From NCBI GenBank assembly GCA_028564675.1, contig JAOVVO010000163.1, forward strand, positions 62,001 through 126,000: a stretch of DNA of 64,000 bases, in the 5' to 3' direction. How positions within the stretch are numbered: position 1 is the first letter of the stretch; every line of letters starts with the position of its first letter. Under the pieces are notes generated by a model. That model made no database searches. It worked only from the letters and a program-made list of their open reading frames with translations, and was not told the origin of the DNA. This document shows, piece by piece, positions 24,735 to 35,880 of the stretch. The DNA is from Onchocerca lupi (Eukaryota; Nematoda; Chromadorea; Rhabditida; Onchocercidae). The position numbers were made by a program, and so were the translations under genes.

Positions 24735-24792
24735 TCTCTTTCCCTCTCTCTCTCTCTCTCTCTCTTTCTTCATTTCTCTCCCTCTCCCTCTC
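24735..24792. repeat. CT/CCTCTC microsatellite
   Basis: Polypyrimidine run of CT repeats with interruptions. Open frames across it give poly-Ser/Leu and are artefacts. Confidence 0.85.
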
Positions 24793-24870
24793 ATCTTCTT
24801 CCAATCCTATCTCTTGAGAAAGTATCGTAAAAATAAAGTCGTAAATTTAACGATATATTTGGACATTGTT

Positions 24871-24899
24871 GATCGGTCGGTCGATCGATCGATCGATCG
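24871..24899. repeat. GATC tetranucleotide repeat
   Basis: GATCGGTCGGTCGATCGATC continues as CGAT repeats; the array is self-complementary. Confidence 0.8.
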
Positions 24900-25034
24900 C
24901 CTGAATTTTCGAATAAATGCATAAAATTAGAATGAATTGCTAAAAGGGCAGAGGAGAATGTAATACATTGGAATGAAAAAGGAAAAAAAAAAGGAGCTAG
25001 AAAAGATGCTCTTTTCATTCATTTTTCTCCTTCT

Positions 25035-25360
25035 CCATTGTTATTATTGTTATTATTATTATTATTGTCACTATCATTATCATTGTCATTATCGTTATCA
25101 TGGTGATGATCATTATCATTATCATTATTATCATCATCATCAAAAGTAACAAATCGTTTTATGATCATATCGATTGTTGAAAATAACGATTATTAGAGAA
25201 TATCGAAGTAAATTGATCACTGGGTTATTCTTTCCTGATGATGATGATGATGGTGATAATGGTGATGATAATACACTGGATATTGAAGGCTCTACCTAGA
25301 TGGTGATGATGATGATGATATTTGATATCAAGAGGATGATGATGATATTTAAATGATGAT
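25035..25360. repeat. ATT/ATC then GAT trinucleotide repeats
   Basis: Runs of TTA, ATC and TCA (25035-25142) are followed after about 90 bp by GAT/GGT runs (25235-25355). The two blocks are roughly reverse complements (ATC versus GAT) and could pair. Confidence 0.75.
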
Positions 25361-26477
25361 GATACATAAAATATATGGGAGCTTTATTCTGGATGATTAT
25401 GATATATCTGTATATCAGAAGTTCAACCTGAATGATATATTGGGAATCAGAAATTTTACCTGAATAATGATGTACTGAAGACCAGATATTCTATCTGGAT
25501 AATATATTGATAGTTGTTAACGAATATGCATGAGATCGATTGAAGCAAGATTATGATCATCATCATCTGCATAATCCAATTGACCCTGAATTGCGCGACA
25601 TCATCTCAATTATCACCTTCATTTATTCATGCAGCTCTGTCTCACTATTCACCTGGAATTGAAATATCGAAAAGAATTAAATGGAATTAAATTATGCTGA
25701 AAAATATTAGAATTAATTATCTTCGATGGAATATATATTTATTTATTTATACACGTATTTCTTTATTTATCAATATTTATTTTTTTTTCTCAACAAAATG
25801 AAAATTCCTTTTGAAGATTTATTTGTATATTTTTAGTTTTTAATTTGAAATATAAAAAAACAAAAAGAATAGCAATGAAAAGATTGATTGAAAGAAATAA
25901 GTGATTTGAATTAATTTCAATCAATAAATTATTGAAATCTTTTTAGGAAAATATGCGCTTTTCAGAAAAATATTTGATTATCTTGTCATAATTATGTCAT
26001 AAAACTGAATGAAAATATAACATTATATATTTCGGAAAATTTTAAAGATATTATTTCGCATTACTTGACAGCACGATAATCAGATCAACAAAAAGTTTAA
26101 AAAAATCGATCGAAATGATATAATAAAATTGGTATGGATTTTGTTATACCATTTCAATCGATTTCTTTTTTTAAAGTTCCAGCTTAACACGGTCATTTCT
26201 TTGCATATAAGTTTCTATATATCAATGACTAGAATTGAATCTAATTATTTCTCATCTTAAGTCAATATTTAAAAAAAAAAAGAAAAAAGAAAAAAATCAT
26301 TGGATCTAAAAAAACTCAAATAATTTAAATTAAGTACGAAAAATGGAAAATGAAAATTATTGTTTCAACGGCATATTTTTTGACATCAAAAAAGAGAAAG
26401 AGAGAAAATGTCACATCATTTGTCGCATTATAACAACAATCATAAAGTCTTTTCTATGTTTTTTGTAGGATCAATCT

Positions 26478-26900
26478 AGCACTGATTGCTTGTTATTGTT
26501 GTCGTTGTTATTGCTATTGTTTGATTATTTATTATTATTATCATTGTTGTTGTTTCGTTATTGTAATTATTGTCATTATTGTTGTTGTTACTAGTGCTGT
26601 TATTATTGTTGTATATCAATTGATTGCTTGTTGCTGTTATTGTTATTGTTTTTAGTATTTTGTTATTATTCTTATTTTTGTTCATCATTTGTCAACACAA
26701 CAATCATGCATATCTTTTCCATTTTTTGGGATCGATATATATCATTCATTGCTTATTATTGTTATTGTTCCAGTTGTTATTGTTGTTGCTGTTATTATTG
26801 TTATTGTTGTTATTGTTCCTGTTATTATTGTTGTTGCTGTTGTTATTGTTATTGTTCTTGTTGTCATTGCTGTTGCTGTTGTTATTGTTATCGTTAAAGT
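26478..26900. repeat. Long TTR/GTT trinucleotide block
   Basis: About 400 bases of TTA/TTG/GCT-type triplets, interrupted at 26685-26745. Reading frames give poly-Leu/Val/Ile or poly-Asn and no plausible protein. Confidence 0.85.
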
Positions 26901-27594
26901 TGTTATTTGAAATTGAAACGATGTTTCATTTTTCGTAAGAGTTCGATTCGTTACTTCAAAATCATTTTGATAAATTCTTCGATTCTATTTATATCATCCA
27001 ACAGATGGATGATTGGATATAATCAATAAATATCTCAAATATTTCTGATTATATAGGCATCCCAAGAAACTTTAAAATTGCATTTATCAATTAAAATTTT
27101 CCTGAAGATTAGTTCATAGTTACTTTATAGATATATAATCTGGAAATTGAAAAATTTTTTCTTGCCATTCATTAATCGATCAAGATTTCATGACAAAAAA
27201 GATTATTTAAAAAAAAAAATTTTCTTTTTAAAATTTATGAAAAAAAAGTGTTGCATATATTATTCCGAAAAGAAAAAGTCATAAAAGTTGCAAGCAAATC
27301 ATTTCTTATAATATAATAAAAATTTATATGAGATAAAATGCTTCACATGTAAAAGATTTTCGAAATTTCAACTGATATAAAAAGTAATGATGATGATAGT
27401 AATTCTAAATTCATTCTTTCATTATATTCGTTTTTTTCTTTCTCCTTTTTAATTATAATTTCAAATCAATATTATAATTTCAAATACTTTTTAGGATGAA
27501 AAGATCGAAGGAATAAATTGAATCAATAAATTACATTTTTAACATATAACTTTTTTTAATTCATATATTGTTAGTTGTGTTTTTAACAATGATA

Positions 27595-27775
27595 AATAAA
27601 TGAAATAAATAAATAAGTAAATGAATAAATGAGATAATGAGAAAAAATTTTGTTATTTATTGTTATTATAACAACGTAAATAAATAAATGAATAAATAAA
27701 TAAATAAGTAAATGAGTAAATGAATGAATGAGATAAGTAAAGATAAATTAATGAATAAGTTAGGAATGAAATAAA
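27595..27775. repeat. AAATGAAT/AAATAAGT repeats
   Basis: Two clusters of degenerate tetra- and octanucleotide repeats (AATAAATAAATGAATG type) are separated by about 40 bases. Confidence 0.7.
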
Positions 27776-27959
27776 TAATTAAGTTATATACATAGATATA
27801 AATTTATTACATATCTTATTATATATTATTTATAAAATTCTACATCTATAAAAATTTTTAATTATCAATTGAAAAATTCAGGTCATTTCACTGTTAGGAT
27901 ATTATCATGATCATCAGATGTATGATTATAGATGTATCCAAATGTTATAAGACTATGAT

Positions 27960-28050
27960 GTTATCATAGTTTTAACAATATCACTTGTGATGTTATCATA
28001 GTTCTAACAATATCACTTGTGATGTTATCATAGTTTTAACAATATCACTT
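27960..28050. repeat. 32-bp tandem repeat, nearly three copies
   Basis: Units begin with GTTATCATAGTT at 27960, 27992 and 28024. Copies are almost identical (TTTT/TTCT variation), so the expansion is recent. Confidence 0.85.
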
Positions 28051-28209
28051 TGACCAATATAGTTTTATATATTTGCTGCCCCGATTTATGATAACTGCAA
28101 TTTATTGCAATCTTAAAATATCCTAAATTGCACCCTTTTGATTGCATTTAAATTTTAAAAGATTGTTGATGATTTTATCCTTATCAATCATTTATTAGTT
28201 TAATTCATC

Positions 28210-30976
28210 ATGAATTTAAATTCCAAGACGGAATTCGAAGTGCAGAGGTATCTTTTTTTTTTCGGTACATAATTAGTTCTTCCTAAAGGTAGATGTTTTT
28301 CTTAAATAATTAAATAATATAATAAAATATTTCGTAAATTATTAAATTAATATAGTAATAAGCTTCTTAGATAATTATTAAATTAATATAATAATATGTT
28401 TTTTAGGTAATTAAATTAATACAATTAACATGTTTTCTTAAGTAAATAAAATAATATAGTACTATATTTCTTAAATAATTGAATTAATATAGTAGAATTA
28501 AATAAACAAAAGAATAAATAAATAATAATAATGAGTAGTATTAATTATTTCAATGCTATCAATTATTTAAATAATTATTTGAATTATTTAAGTAACAAAA
28601 CATAAACTGAAGCAAATTTTGTGAAATTTTTAAATTAACTTTTCAAATTTTTAAAGTTTTTTTTTTTTTTTTCTTTTAAAGGCAATTTCGACAAGTAGCA
28701 ATTGGTGCAGTAACGTTATCAATATTTTCAATTTCAATGGCAATTTTAACAGTACCACTTCTATATAGCTATGCTCATCATTTGCATTCGAAAGTTTTGG
28801 ATGAAACAGACTTCTGTAAAGTACGATATTTTATTGATTTTTTAGGAATGTTTATCAAATTTTATTGTTACTTCAAAAAAGTTTTATTTGATTTTATTAA
28901 AATTTCAACAAAAGTTTATTTAATTTCAAAATTTTACGAATACGAAAAGTTTCAGGTCAAGATATTTTATTGATATTCCAAGAAAATTTATTTAATTTTA
29001 TTGATATTTTAGGAAAAATACGATATTTTATGAATATTTCAGGAATATATTTTATTGATATTTCACAAAAGTTTATTTTATTCTATAGAACTTGGAGTTA
29101 TTTATTTTTCCAGGCAAGTTCTCGTGATATGTGGTACCAAATGTTCGCTCTACAAAATCGAATTCAAACACTTCAGACAAGAAGACGTGAAAAACGTGGG
29201 TGGTTGTTTGGACAATGGCGTGATGATGGTATCGGTGATGCAGGTGGAAATGGTGCTTATGGTGCACCTGCACCAGCGGTTTTATTTTTTTTTCTTTATT
29301 TTCAAAAAAAAAAAAAAAATTAAAATATTAACTTAAAATTGGAAAAAAATTTTTAAATATATTCCGAAATTCAATTAAAAGTTCGAAATTATAGCCCGAA
29401 TATGAACCACCGGCACCACCACATTCAGATAAAGAAGTAGTAGTACATATGATGCGTTGTATGTGTCAACTTGGACCACCTGGACCTCCCGGTCCACCGG
29501 GAGATGATGGCAAAGATGGTAGAGCTGGAAAATCTGGAAATGTTATTATTATTATTATTTTTTTTTTTGGATTAGTAAATTGCCAAATTTAATGTTCTCC
29601 TTTTTTTTTGAATTTTTTTTAAAAAAAAGTCTTTTTTATTGCTCTGAAATGTTAAAATATTATTATTAAAACTTTTTATTATAATTTCGTTCTTTAAAAT
29701 TTTTCAACATTTTTCATTTGCAAGCATGGAGATCCAGGGAAAAATGGTAACATAATGCCGTATACTGGTTTAAAAACAGAACCTTGCATAATTTGTATGC
29801 CTGGTCCACCTGGACCACCAGGTCAACCTGGTAATAAAGGACCACCAGGACCACGTGGTGAAGCTGGACAACCAGGTCATGATGGTAAGTTAATCATTAA
29901 GAAATCAGTAAACAATGAATGGTAAAAATTCGAACAAGTTGTGCAATTTTTTATGAGAAAATTTCCCGAAATATTTTTTTTCCAGGAAAAAAAGGATCAC
30001 GAGGGATGATTGGACAACCTGGTCCAATTGGTAAACCAGGTGAACCTGGACCAAGGGGCCAAAAAGGCGATGTAAATTTTGTTTTGTTGTATTCAAGTTG
30101 ATATATGTTCGAAGTGATTTGGAATTTCTTGGCAGTAAGCATTTTTCTGGTTCACTTATAAATCCGTATTTCAGGATGGAAAACTTGTTAAAATAGAAGG
30201 ACCAGCTGGTGATCCGGGACCTCAGGGACCGGTCGGACAACCTGGTGTGAAAGGACCAAAAGGTAGTCGTGGACAAATTATTCCTGGACCTCAAGGACCT
30301 CCAGGCGAGGTAAGTTATTCGAAACTTTTACATACTATTATTTCAGAAAAATTTGTTCAAAATTTTTTTTTCAGAAAATTTTTTTCAAAGTTTATTTTTT
30401 TTTCGGAAAGTTTTTGTTAAAATCTATTTTTTTTTTTCAACAAACTTTGTTCAAAGTTTTTTTTTTGCAAAAAGTTTTGCTCAAAGTTTCTGATCGAAAC
30501 TTTTTGCTATAGTTTTTAAAAATCATATTGAAATGTTGGTTCAGGTCGGGAAAAAAGGTAGAGCTGGTAAAAAAGGACCACCAGGATCACCAGGACCAAA
30601 TGGCATGCATGGTTAGAAAATTAGTCAAATTAGATTGTTTAAAAAGTTTTAAATTCTTTAAATTTTTGACAAAAAAAATTTTCATTATTTTGTATTATTT
30701 ATGATCATTTAAATTTTGCACTGATAACTTCTAAAATTATAAAATAATTGTTTTTTTCAAATTTTGAATATTTTAAAAAAGAATTTTTTTTCAAATTTCT
30801 AAAATCCTGAAATATTTGCGTTAAAACTTTTGAAAATTTTAATAAGAATGTAATTTTATGAAATAATGCCTTTCTAAAATCTATTTATGTCGACCAAGTT
30901 AATTTTATTTCAAAATTTAGGCTTTGATGGTGATTGCGATCATTGCCCACAACCGCGAACTCCACCCGGCTATTGA
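28210..30976 (+). CDS. Nematode cuticle collagen (330 aa, nine exons)
   Basis: Exons are 28210-28247, 28682-28820, 29114-29278, 29395-29541, 29725-29884, 29986-30071, 30175-30309, 30545-30611 and 30921-30976. They total 993 nt and all junctions are in phase. After MNLNSKTEFEVQ the sequence QFRQVAIGAVTLSIF… is a hydrophobic N-terminal anchor leading to DETDFCK and SSRDMWYQM, the usual FCK–W box of cuticle collagens. TRRREKR|G is a furin/BLI-4-type processing site. Triple-helix blocks follow: a first Gly-X-Y run after RCMCQLGPPGPPG, a second after PCIICMPGPPGPPG, and a third interrupted at DDGKLVKIEG. The end is GDCDHCPQPRTPPGY, the typical cross-linking CxxC tail. Cuticle collagens are secreted by hypodermis and assembled in the extracellular cuticle. 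Nine exons is many for this family. The individual gene cannot be named. Confidence 0.93.
28305..28500. repeat. Degenerate ~50-bp tandem repeat in collagen intron 1
   Basis: About four copies of 'taattaaattaatatagtaatatRttttcttagRtaat' lie between exons 1 and 2. Confidence 0.55.
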
Positions 30977-31120
30977 TATAAAAGATATGATACGGAGAAT
31001 TTATCATTTATCATTAGTGATAATGATGTTTTATTTATATCAATATCTTAATTATGCGGAGAAAAGTTGTTGATATACAATGAAATGAAAAGCATTTTTT
31101 TTCATTTATATTTAACAATT

Positions 31121-31126
31121 AATAAA
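31121..31126 (+). other. AATAAA poly(A) signal of the collagen
   Basis: AATAAA lies 145 bases after the TGA at 30974-30976 and is the first clear hexamer. Confidence 0.45.
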
Positions 31127-32196
31127 TTTATCAGATTAGAAAGTTATATTCCGGAAATTTAGCTTGATATTAATTGATTTCGAATTAATAATAATTACAA
31201 AATCAAATTCAATAATAATGAAAAATAAAAAATAAATTCATTTTTCCATCTCTCTCTCTGAAATCTTAAAAAAAATAAAAACGAAAAAAATGTTTGGAAT
31301 AATTCATTAGCTGATTTCTTGTTTAAATTAAATACCATGAAAGCATTCAATAATCTTCAGTTTCTTTCAAAAATTTTTGGAATGAATCTTTTTCTCTAGA
31401 ATCTGAATCTTTTGCTCAGAATCTCATTGCGAATAGCGAGAAATATCGATAAAAGTAAAATTTGTGTATTATCTTTTGTATGGAAATTATCAAGCATGCA
31501 ATAATTTACCTTTTTTTATCAGAATATCTTCAGAATAAATCTTTTTCTGGAATCTGAATACTTTTTTCAGAATCTTCTTGATAAGCAGAAAAAGCACTTG
31601 ATAACAATAAAATTTATATATTATCTTTTATATGGAAGCAGAAAAAAGTTTAAAATATATGAAAGAAAATACTGAATTATGAACTACTTCTTTGAATTGC
31701 TGTTTTTTTTTTTTGAATTACTTAAAAGTATTGAATTACTTTTTTTTTCAATTCACAATTATTTTTATCACTCATTTCCAATACAAATAATTTCGGTATT
31801 AACTGATAAAATTAATATGTATTGAATAGTTTATGTTTTTGAAAAATAAATCGAAATTTGAGAAAATTTCAAAAGTTTTGAAAATAATATCATTTTTGTG
31901 TTTGTTATTATTCCAAAGTGGCTGCTTTCTTATGGTTCGTTAATTTTATAAAATTTTAGGAAATTAATGATAGTGAAATAATATTAACTAATTTCTTAAC
32001 AGAATATAAAATGAACTGATAATTGATATTATTTGATAATTTTTTTAAAAAAATTTGACGCATAAATAATTTATATTTTAATTTGATTTCAATCAAATTT
32101 TAATTTTGCTCATTCATTTTAGACTAATAAAAATTTTGGCATAAAATTTTTGTCAAATATTTTTGACTTAATTAAATATTTTTAAACACATACGCA

Positions 32197-32198
<2 letters not shown>

Positions 32199-32267
<69 letters not shown>
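32199..32267. repeat. TA dinucleotide arrays in inverted arrangement
   Basis: (TA)17 and (AT)14 arrays are separated by GTTTTTT. Flanking 'cacctatata' and 'tataggtg' make the whole block a near-palindrome able to form a long hairpin. Confidence 0.8.
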
Positions 32268-32750
32268 GGTGTTGTTGTTTTGTTTTCTGTTTGTTTTTCT
32301 TTTTTTTTGTAAAAAACAAATAACCAAAAAAAAAAAAAATTTGTTCTGTTTATTAAAATAAAGCAAATTAAAAAATATATATATATATTTTTTTTGATGA
32401 TTGGATAATTTGCTAATTAATTGATTATTAACCTTTATTTACTTATTTACTTGTTTACTTATATTATCTACTCATTTATTTACTTGCTTACTTATTTACC
32501 TATCTACTCACCTATTTTTTTATTTACTTGCTAATTTATCTACTTATTTTAATTATTTGCTTTAATTTACTATATATTTACTTTATTTTAATTATCATAT
32601 ATCGAAAATTTTCACAATGTAATTTTTTTAGTTTTTGCATTTATCATTTCATATAACTTTATCTTTCATATACTCCTATATATATTATCTTTTTTGATTA
32701 TTTAATTCTTTTATGACTATTTAATTTAAAATTAATTATTATTTTCAAAG

Positions 32751-33540
32751 GCAGCAGAATCGCTTGATACATTAAGTGCTCAAATGGCTGATATGAGTTG
32801 GCTCGATATTTTTAATTTCATCCTAATTGGTGCCACTATTGGAATGTTGTTTTCAATGCTTATTATCGTCTATATGTGCAAAACTGTAAATGTTTTTTAT
32901 CAAGTTTTATTTAATTTCGTTCGATTTATCAAGTTCTATCGATTTTTGTTTAATTTCGTTCGATTTATCAAGTTCTATCAGGTTTAATTTAATTTTGTTT
33001 GATTTATCAAATTCTATCAAGTTTTGCTTAATTTAAAAATCGTTTTAATTTCGATTTATCAAATTTTGTTCAATTTTTTTTTTTTTTGAATTATTCTTAA
33101 ATCAAAAGTAAAGATTAAAATTTTATTCCCTTTCATATCAATTTATAACGTTTAAATTATTTACTCTATTATAATTATGAATTGCGAGTTAAAGTTAAAA
33201 ATTTAATTTAAATTCATATTCAAAATGTCCATATCAATTTATTTAGAAATTAAAACGATTTTAATTAGTTTTCAAATAATTAACTTTCCTAAATTGACAA
33301 CAAATTAAATTTGCAATAATTACTCGATAACAAATAAATCTCATCCAAAAATGATATCAAATGAAAATTGAAAAAAAATTTCAGATTAGAAGTCATCATT
33401 ATGCTAATATTACATTAAATTACGGTCCAGCAATGGTACCAACAAAAAATCCCGCATCATTCACTATGTCGGATATTTTTGATAGTGATATCGATAAAAT
33501 AAAGGAAAAAGTAATTGTTATCAAAATTTTATTTAAATAA
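32751..33540 (+). CDS. Small single-pass membrane protein, unrecognised
   Basis: Two exons are supported. The first runs from an AAAG acceptor at 32751 to 32885 (donor ACT|GTAAAT) and the second starts at 33385 after TTTCAG. Reading from ATG 32784 gives MADMSWLDIFNF, then a strong transmembrane segment at residues 9-31 (ILIGATIGMLFSMLIIVYMC), then a polar tail IRSHHYANITLNYGPAMVP… rich in Asp/Lys. The frame stops at TAA 33538-33540 for 85 aa. Codons before the ATG stay open back to the acceptor (AAESLDTLSAQ), so a further 5' exon is possible, as is SL trans-splicing at 32750. A GTAATT after 33510 could instead be a donor, in which case more 3' exons exist. No signal peptide was seen. The size and layout recall small single-pass proteins such as KCNE-like subunits, but I cannot claim the family. 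Confidence 0.5.
32893..33040. repeat. Tandem repeat in intron of the membrane protein gene
   Basis: Three copies of 'ttttatttaatttcgttcgatttatcaagttctatcRa' occur with a period near 50 bp, starting just after the donor. Confidence 0.65.
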
Positions 33541-33842
33541 AATTGATTGAAGATTTTAGAGAAGAAAAAAAAAGATCTCTGAAAATGAATTTATCATCCC
33601 ATTTTATTTTATTTTTATCTTTTTTTTCTGAAATAATTCTTTTAGAATTGAATGCCAATGGAAATCTTAAGTCTGGAATTTTGGCTAGCAAGGAGAATTA
33701 TTGATAAAAATTATAGTCTAATTTGTTATCATTCCATCAATTTTTTTAAAAAGTTCATTTAAAAAATGATTTCTTTCTTTCTTCATGATTTTTTGTTTCT
33801 GAATTATTTCAGATTTCTTATTCAAAAGCTGATTTTTCATTC

Positions 33843-33880
<38 letters not shown>

Positions 33881-33944
33881 TTACAAGAGAATTACCTTTA
33901 TCTCCTTTATTACTGTTGTGTTGAAATATATTCTATGGGTCATT

Positions 33945-34060
33945 GTCAATGAATAACCTTGGCTTATTGAGCCATTTAAAAGGAAAACCTTGGCCTACTG
34001 AGCTATTTTGGAAGAAAACCTTGGCCTATTGAGCCATTTTAAAACGAAGAATTTGGCCTA
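33945..34060. repeat. ~33-bp tandem repeat 'aaaaccttggcctattgagccattt'
   Basis: Three clear copies and a fourth decayed copy share 'accttggcYtaYtgagcYatttt'. This box is more GC-rich than its surroundings. Confidence 0.7.
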
Positions 34061-35169
34061 TTTGGGAGACAAAAACTATCACAGAATGTATTTTTCAGTG
34101 AATAAACAAGTTTTTCACAGAAATATTGCTATCGAAATGACATTTCCAGTTGCAAAATAATGAAAAAATTGGATTGAAACTGAAAAATCAACAAAAAAAA
34201 AAAAAAGAAAAAACTTTTTTTCTAAAAATTGTTTGCATTTCATTCTGTCACATTTTTTGTTGATTGCTGAAAATAAAAAGTGCTCAGATAAAAAAAAAAA
34301 AAAAAAAGAAGTAAAAAAAGAGCCAAATGCTTTTTTTTTTTTTTTTTTTTAAAGTAATTCGAATTAAAAGAAGTAAAAGACGAATTTTGCTAAATGATTT
34401 CAGATAAAAGAAAAAAAGAAAAAATCTTTTCATTAAGTAGAAAAATTTCATTAAATAGTTTAAATAAAAAGAAAAAATTGTATTTTACATCATATTTTTT
34501 TCTGATAAAAGGAAAAAATCTTTGGTATGTTTAGTGTCCAATAATAATAGTTGTTGTTATCTTTTATCTCTTATTAATCATTTTGATGTTTTATCTTTTA
34601 TCTCTTATCAACCAACTTCATTTAGTGTAATTTTTTGATATGAACTTTTTTTTTTGATAATTATTGATATCTTTTTTAATATATCTATATTTTTTCGGTA
34701 TGAATTGAATTGCTATTTTTCTGATATTTTGCGTTAACGAACAATTTGCTTCAGAGTATAACATTTATATAAAATCACTTGTAAACCATTTGATAAAAGT
34801 TTTTTTTTTTCTTTTTGTTCGCCATAATTATCCGGATATTGTCAAAGTAACGATCTCGATATTCTCGAAATCGTTACCTTGATAAGCATAGACAAAATCA
34901 TTCGAGGCTCATTCCTATTTTAGCCTAATAAAGTTTTTATTAGCTTAAATTTATCTGGCTATATAGCCATAGCATGGTATATCATCATTTGAGACTTATT
35001 TCAATTCTTGACTAATTTATGTTATCAATTTTTCGTTGGCTTCAATCTAAATTCTATTCTCTTGGCCATGGCCAAAAAAAAAGTTACTGAGAAATGCTGC
35101 CCAATAAGATAAACAAATCATAATAGAGGATCGAAATATAAAAGTTTTTTAACCAAATAAATCCAAAAA

Positions 35170-35512
35170 TTAAAATTAAATTAAATGGTTTAATATTAAA
35201 TTAAATCATTTGAGTTTCGATATCCTGAACATAATGAGCTAATTTAAGAAGTCCAATAATCACTTAATCTTTTTTACTTATTCTAAAATCTAGTTGATAA
35301 ACTTTACTAGCTTTTTAGCAATTTATCATAAAACTAAATTCTTGAGAATATTCAAAAAACAATTTGAAATTAGGAGAAGCTAATAAAATTTCTCGACTAG
35401 ATTTCCAATAAGTATAAAGATTAAATGACTTTTAGAATATTTAAATTACCTCATTTTATTCAGGATATCGAGATTGAAACGCCAATATCATCTAATTCAA
35501 TTTTAATTTTAG
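35170..35512. mobile_element. Foldback (inverted-repeat) element, ~340 bp
   Basis: Left arm about 35170-35313 and right arm about 35378-35512 are imperfect reverse complements. 'AAAATTAAAATTRAATTA' starts each arm; 'GTTTC-x-ATCTCGATATCCTGAA-x-ATAATGAG' type sequence and 'CTTATT…AAATCTAGT' follow inside. The loop is about 65 bases. The size and structure suit a MITE or foldback transposon. No target-site duplication could be fixed. Confidence 0.6.
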
Positions 35513-35624
35513 ATTTCATTTACTTCTCTTCTTTTTCCATTCATATCAAACGTATTAATTTTGATTTTGAACTTATCAATTACAAATTCATTAATTTCAA
35601 TTAATTTTTCAATTTCTTGCATAA

Positions 35625-35880
35625 ATTTTCGATATAATTTCTAGTCTCAGTATATGCTTAAAAAAGTACCAGAATTTATTATTATTGATTAAGTTGTCGA
35701 TATAATTTCTATTCTCAGTTCATTTTTGAAAAGTTTTTAAAAATTCTTGAAAATTTCATCAAAATATCACATTTGCTATTGTTAATTAAATTTTCGATAA
35801 AATTTCTATTCTCAGCTATTTTTTTGAAAAAAATTTTAGAAAATTTTTTGGAAATTTTTTCAATTTATTTTTATTAATGA
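35625..35880. repeat. Degenerate repeat with 'tcgataWaatttctattctcag'
   Basis: Three copies of 'ttaaRttNtcgataYaatttctattctcag' start near 35625, 35695 and 35800. The period is about 70-105 bp. Confidence 0.6.

Larger units (their letters stand above)
24096..28209. other. Divergent intergenic spacer, microsatellite-rich
   Basis: This lies between the start of minus-strand zc4h2 copy B and the start of the plus-strand collagen, so both promoters should be here. No supported coding exon was found. It contains a CT run (24735-24792), a GATC run (24871-24899), ATT/ATC runs (25035-25140), GAT runs (25235-25355), a long TTR/GTT block (26478-26900), AAATGAAT-type repeats (27595-27775) and a 32-bp tandem repeat (27960-28050). 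Confidence 0.55.
30977..32750. other. Spacer between collagen and small membrane protein gene
   Basis: This holds the collagen 3' UTR, AT-rich unique DNA with related blocks around 'agaatct…ttgataa…aaaatttatatattatcttttatatggaa' (31380-31640), and a TA array at 32199-32267. A 5' exon of the next gene could lie here, but none can be defended. Confidence 0.45.

Noticed and set aside
26476..26938. Poly-Leu, poly-Val and poly-Asn frames
   Set aside because: Translations of the TTR trinucleotide block in different frames.
26925..26955. GTTCGATTCG, similar to a tRNA T-arm
   Set aside because: No matching acceptor stem, anticodon arm or A box at the right distance.
29905..30294. 129-codon minus-strand frame
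   Set aside because: Shadow of the collagen Gly-X-Y exons and their introns.
33640..33710. Possible exon LNANGNLKSGILASKENY after a TTTTAG
   Set aside because: Its phase does not match the end of the preceding membrane-protein exon, so it could not be joined.
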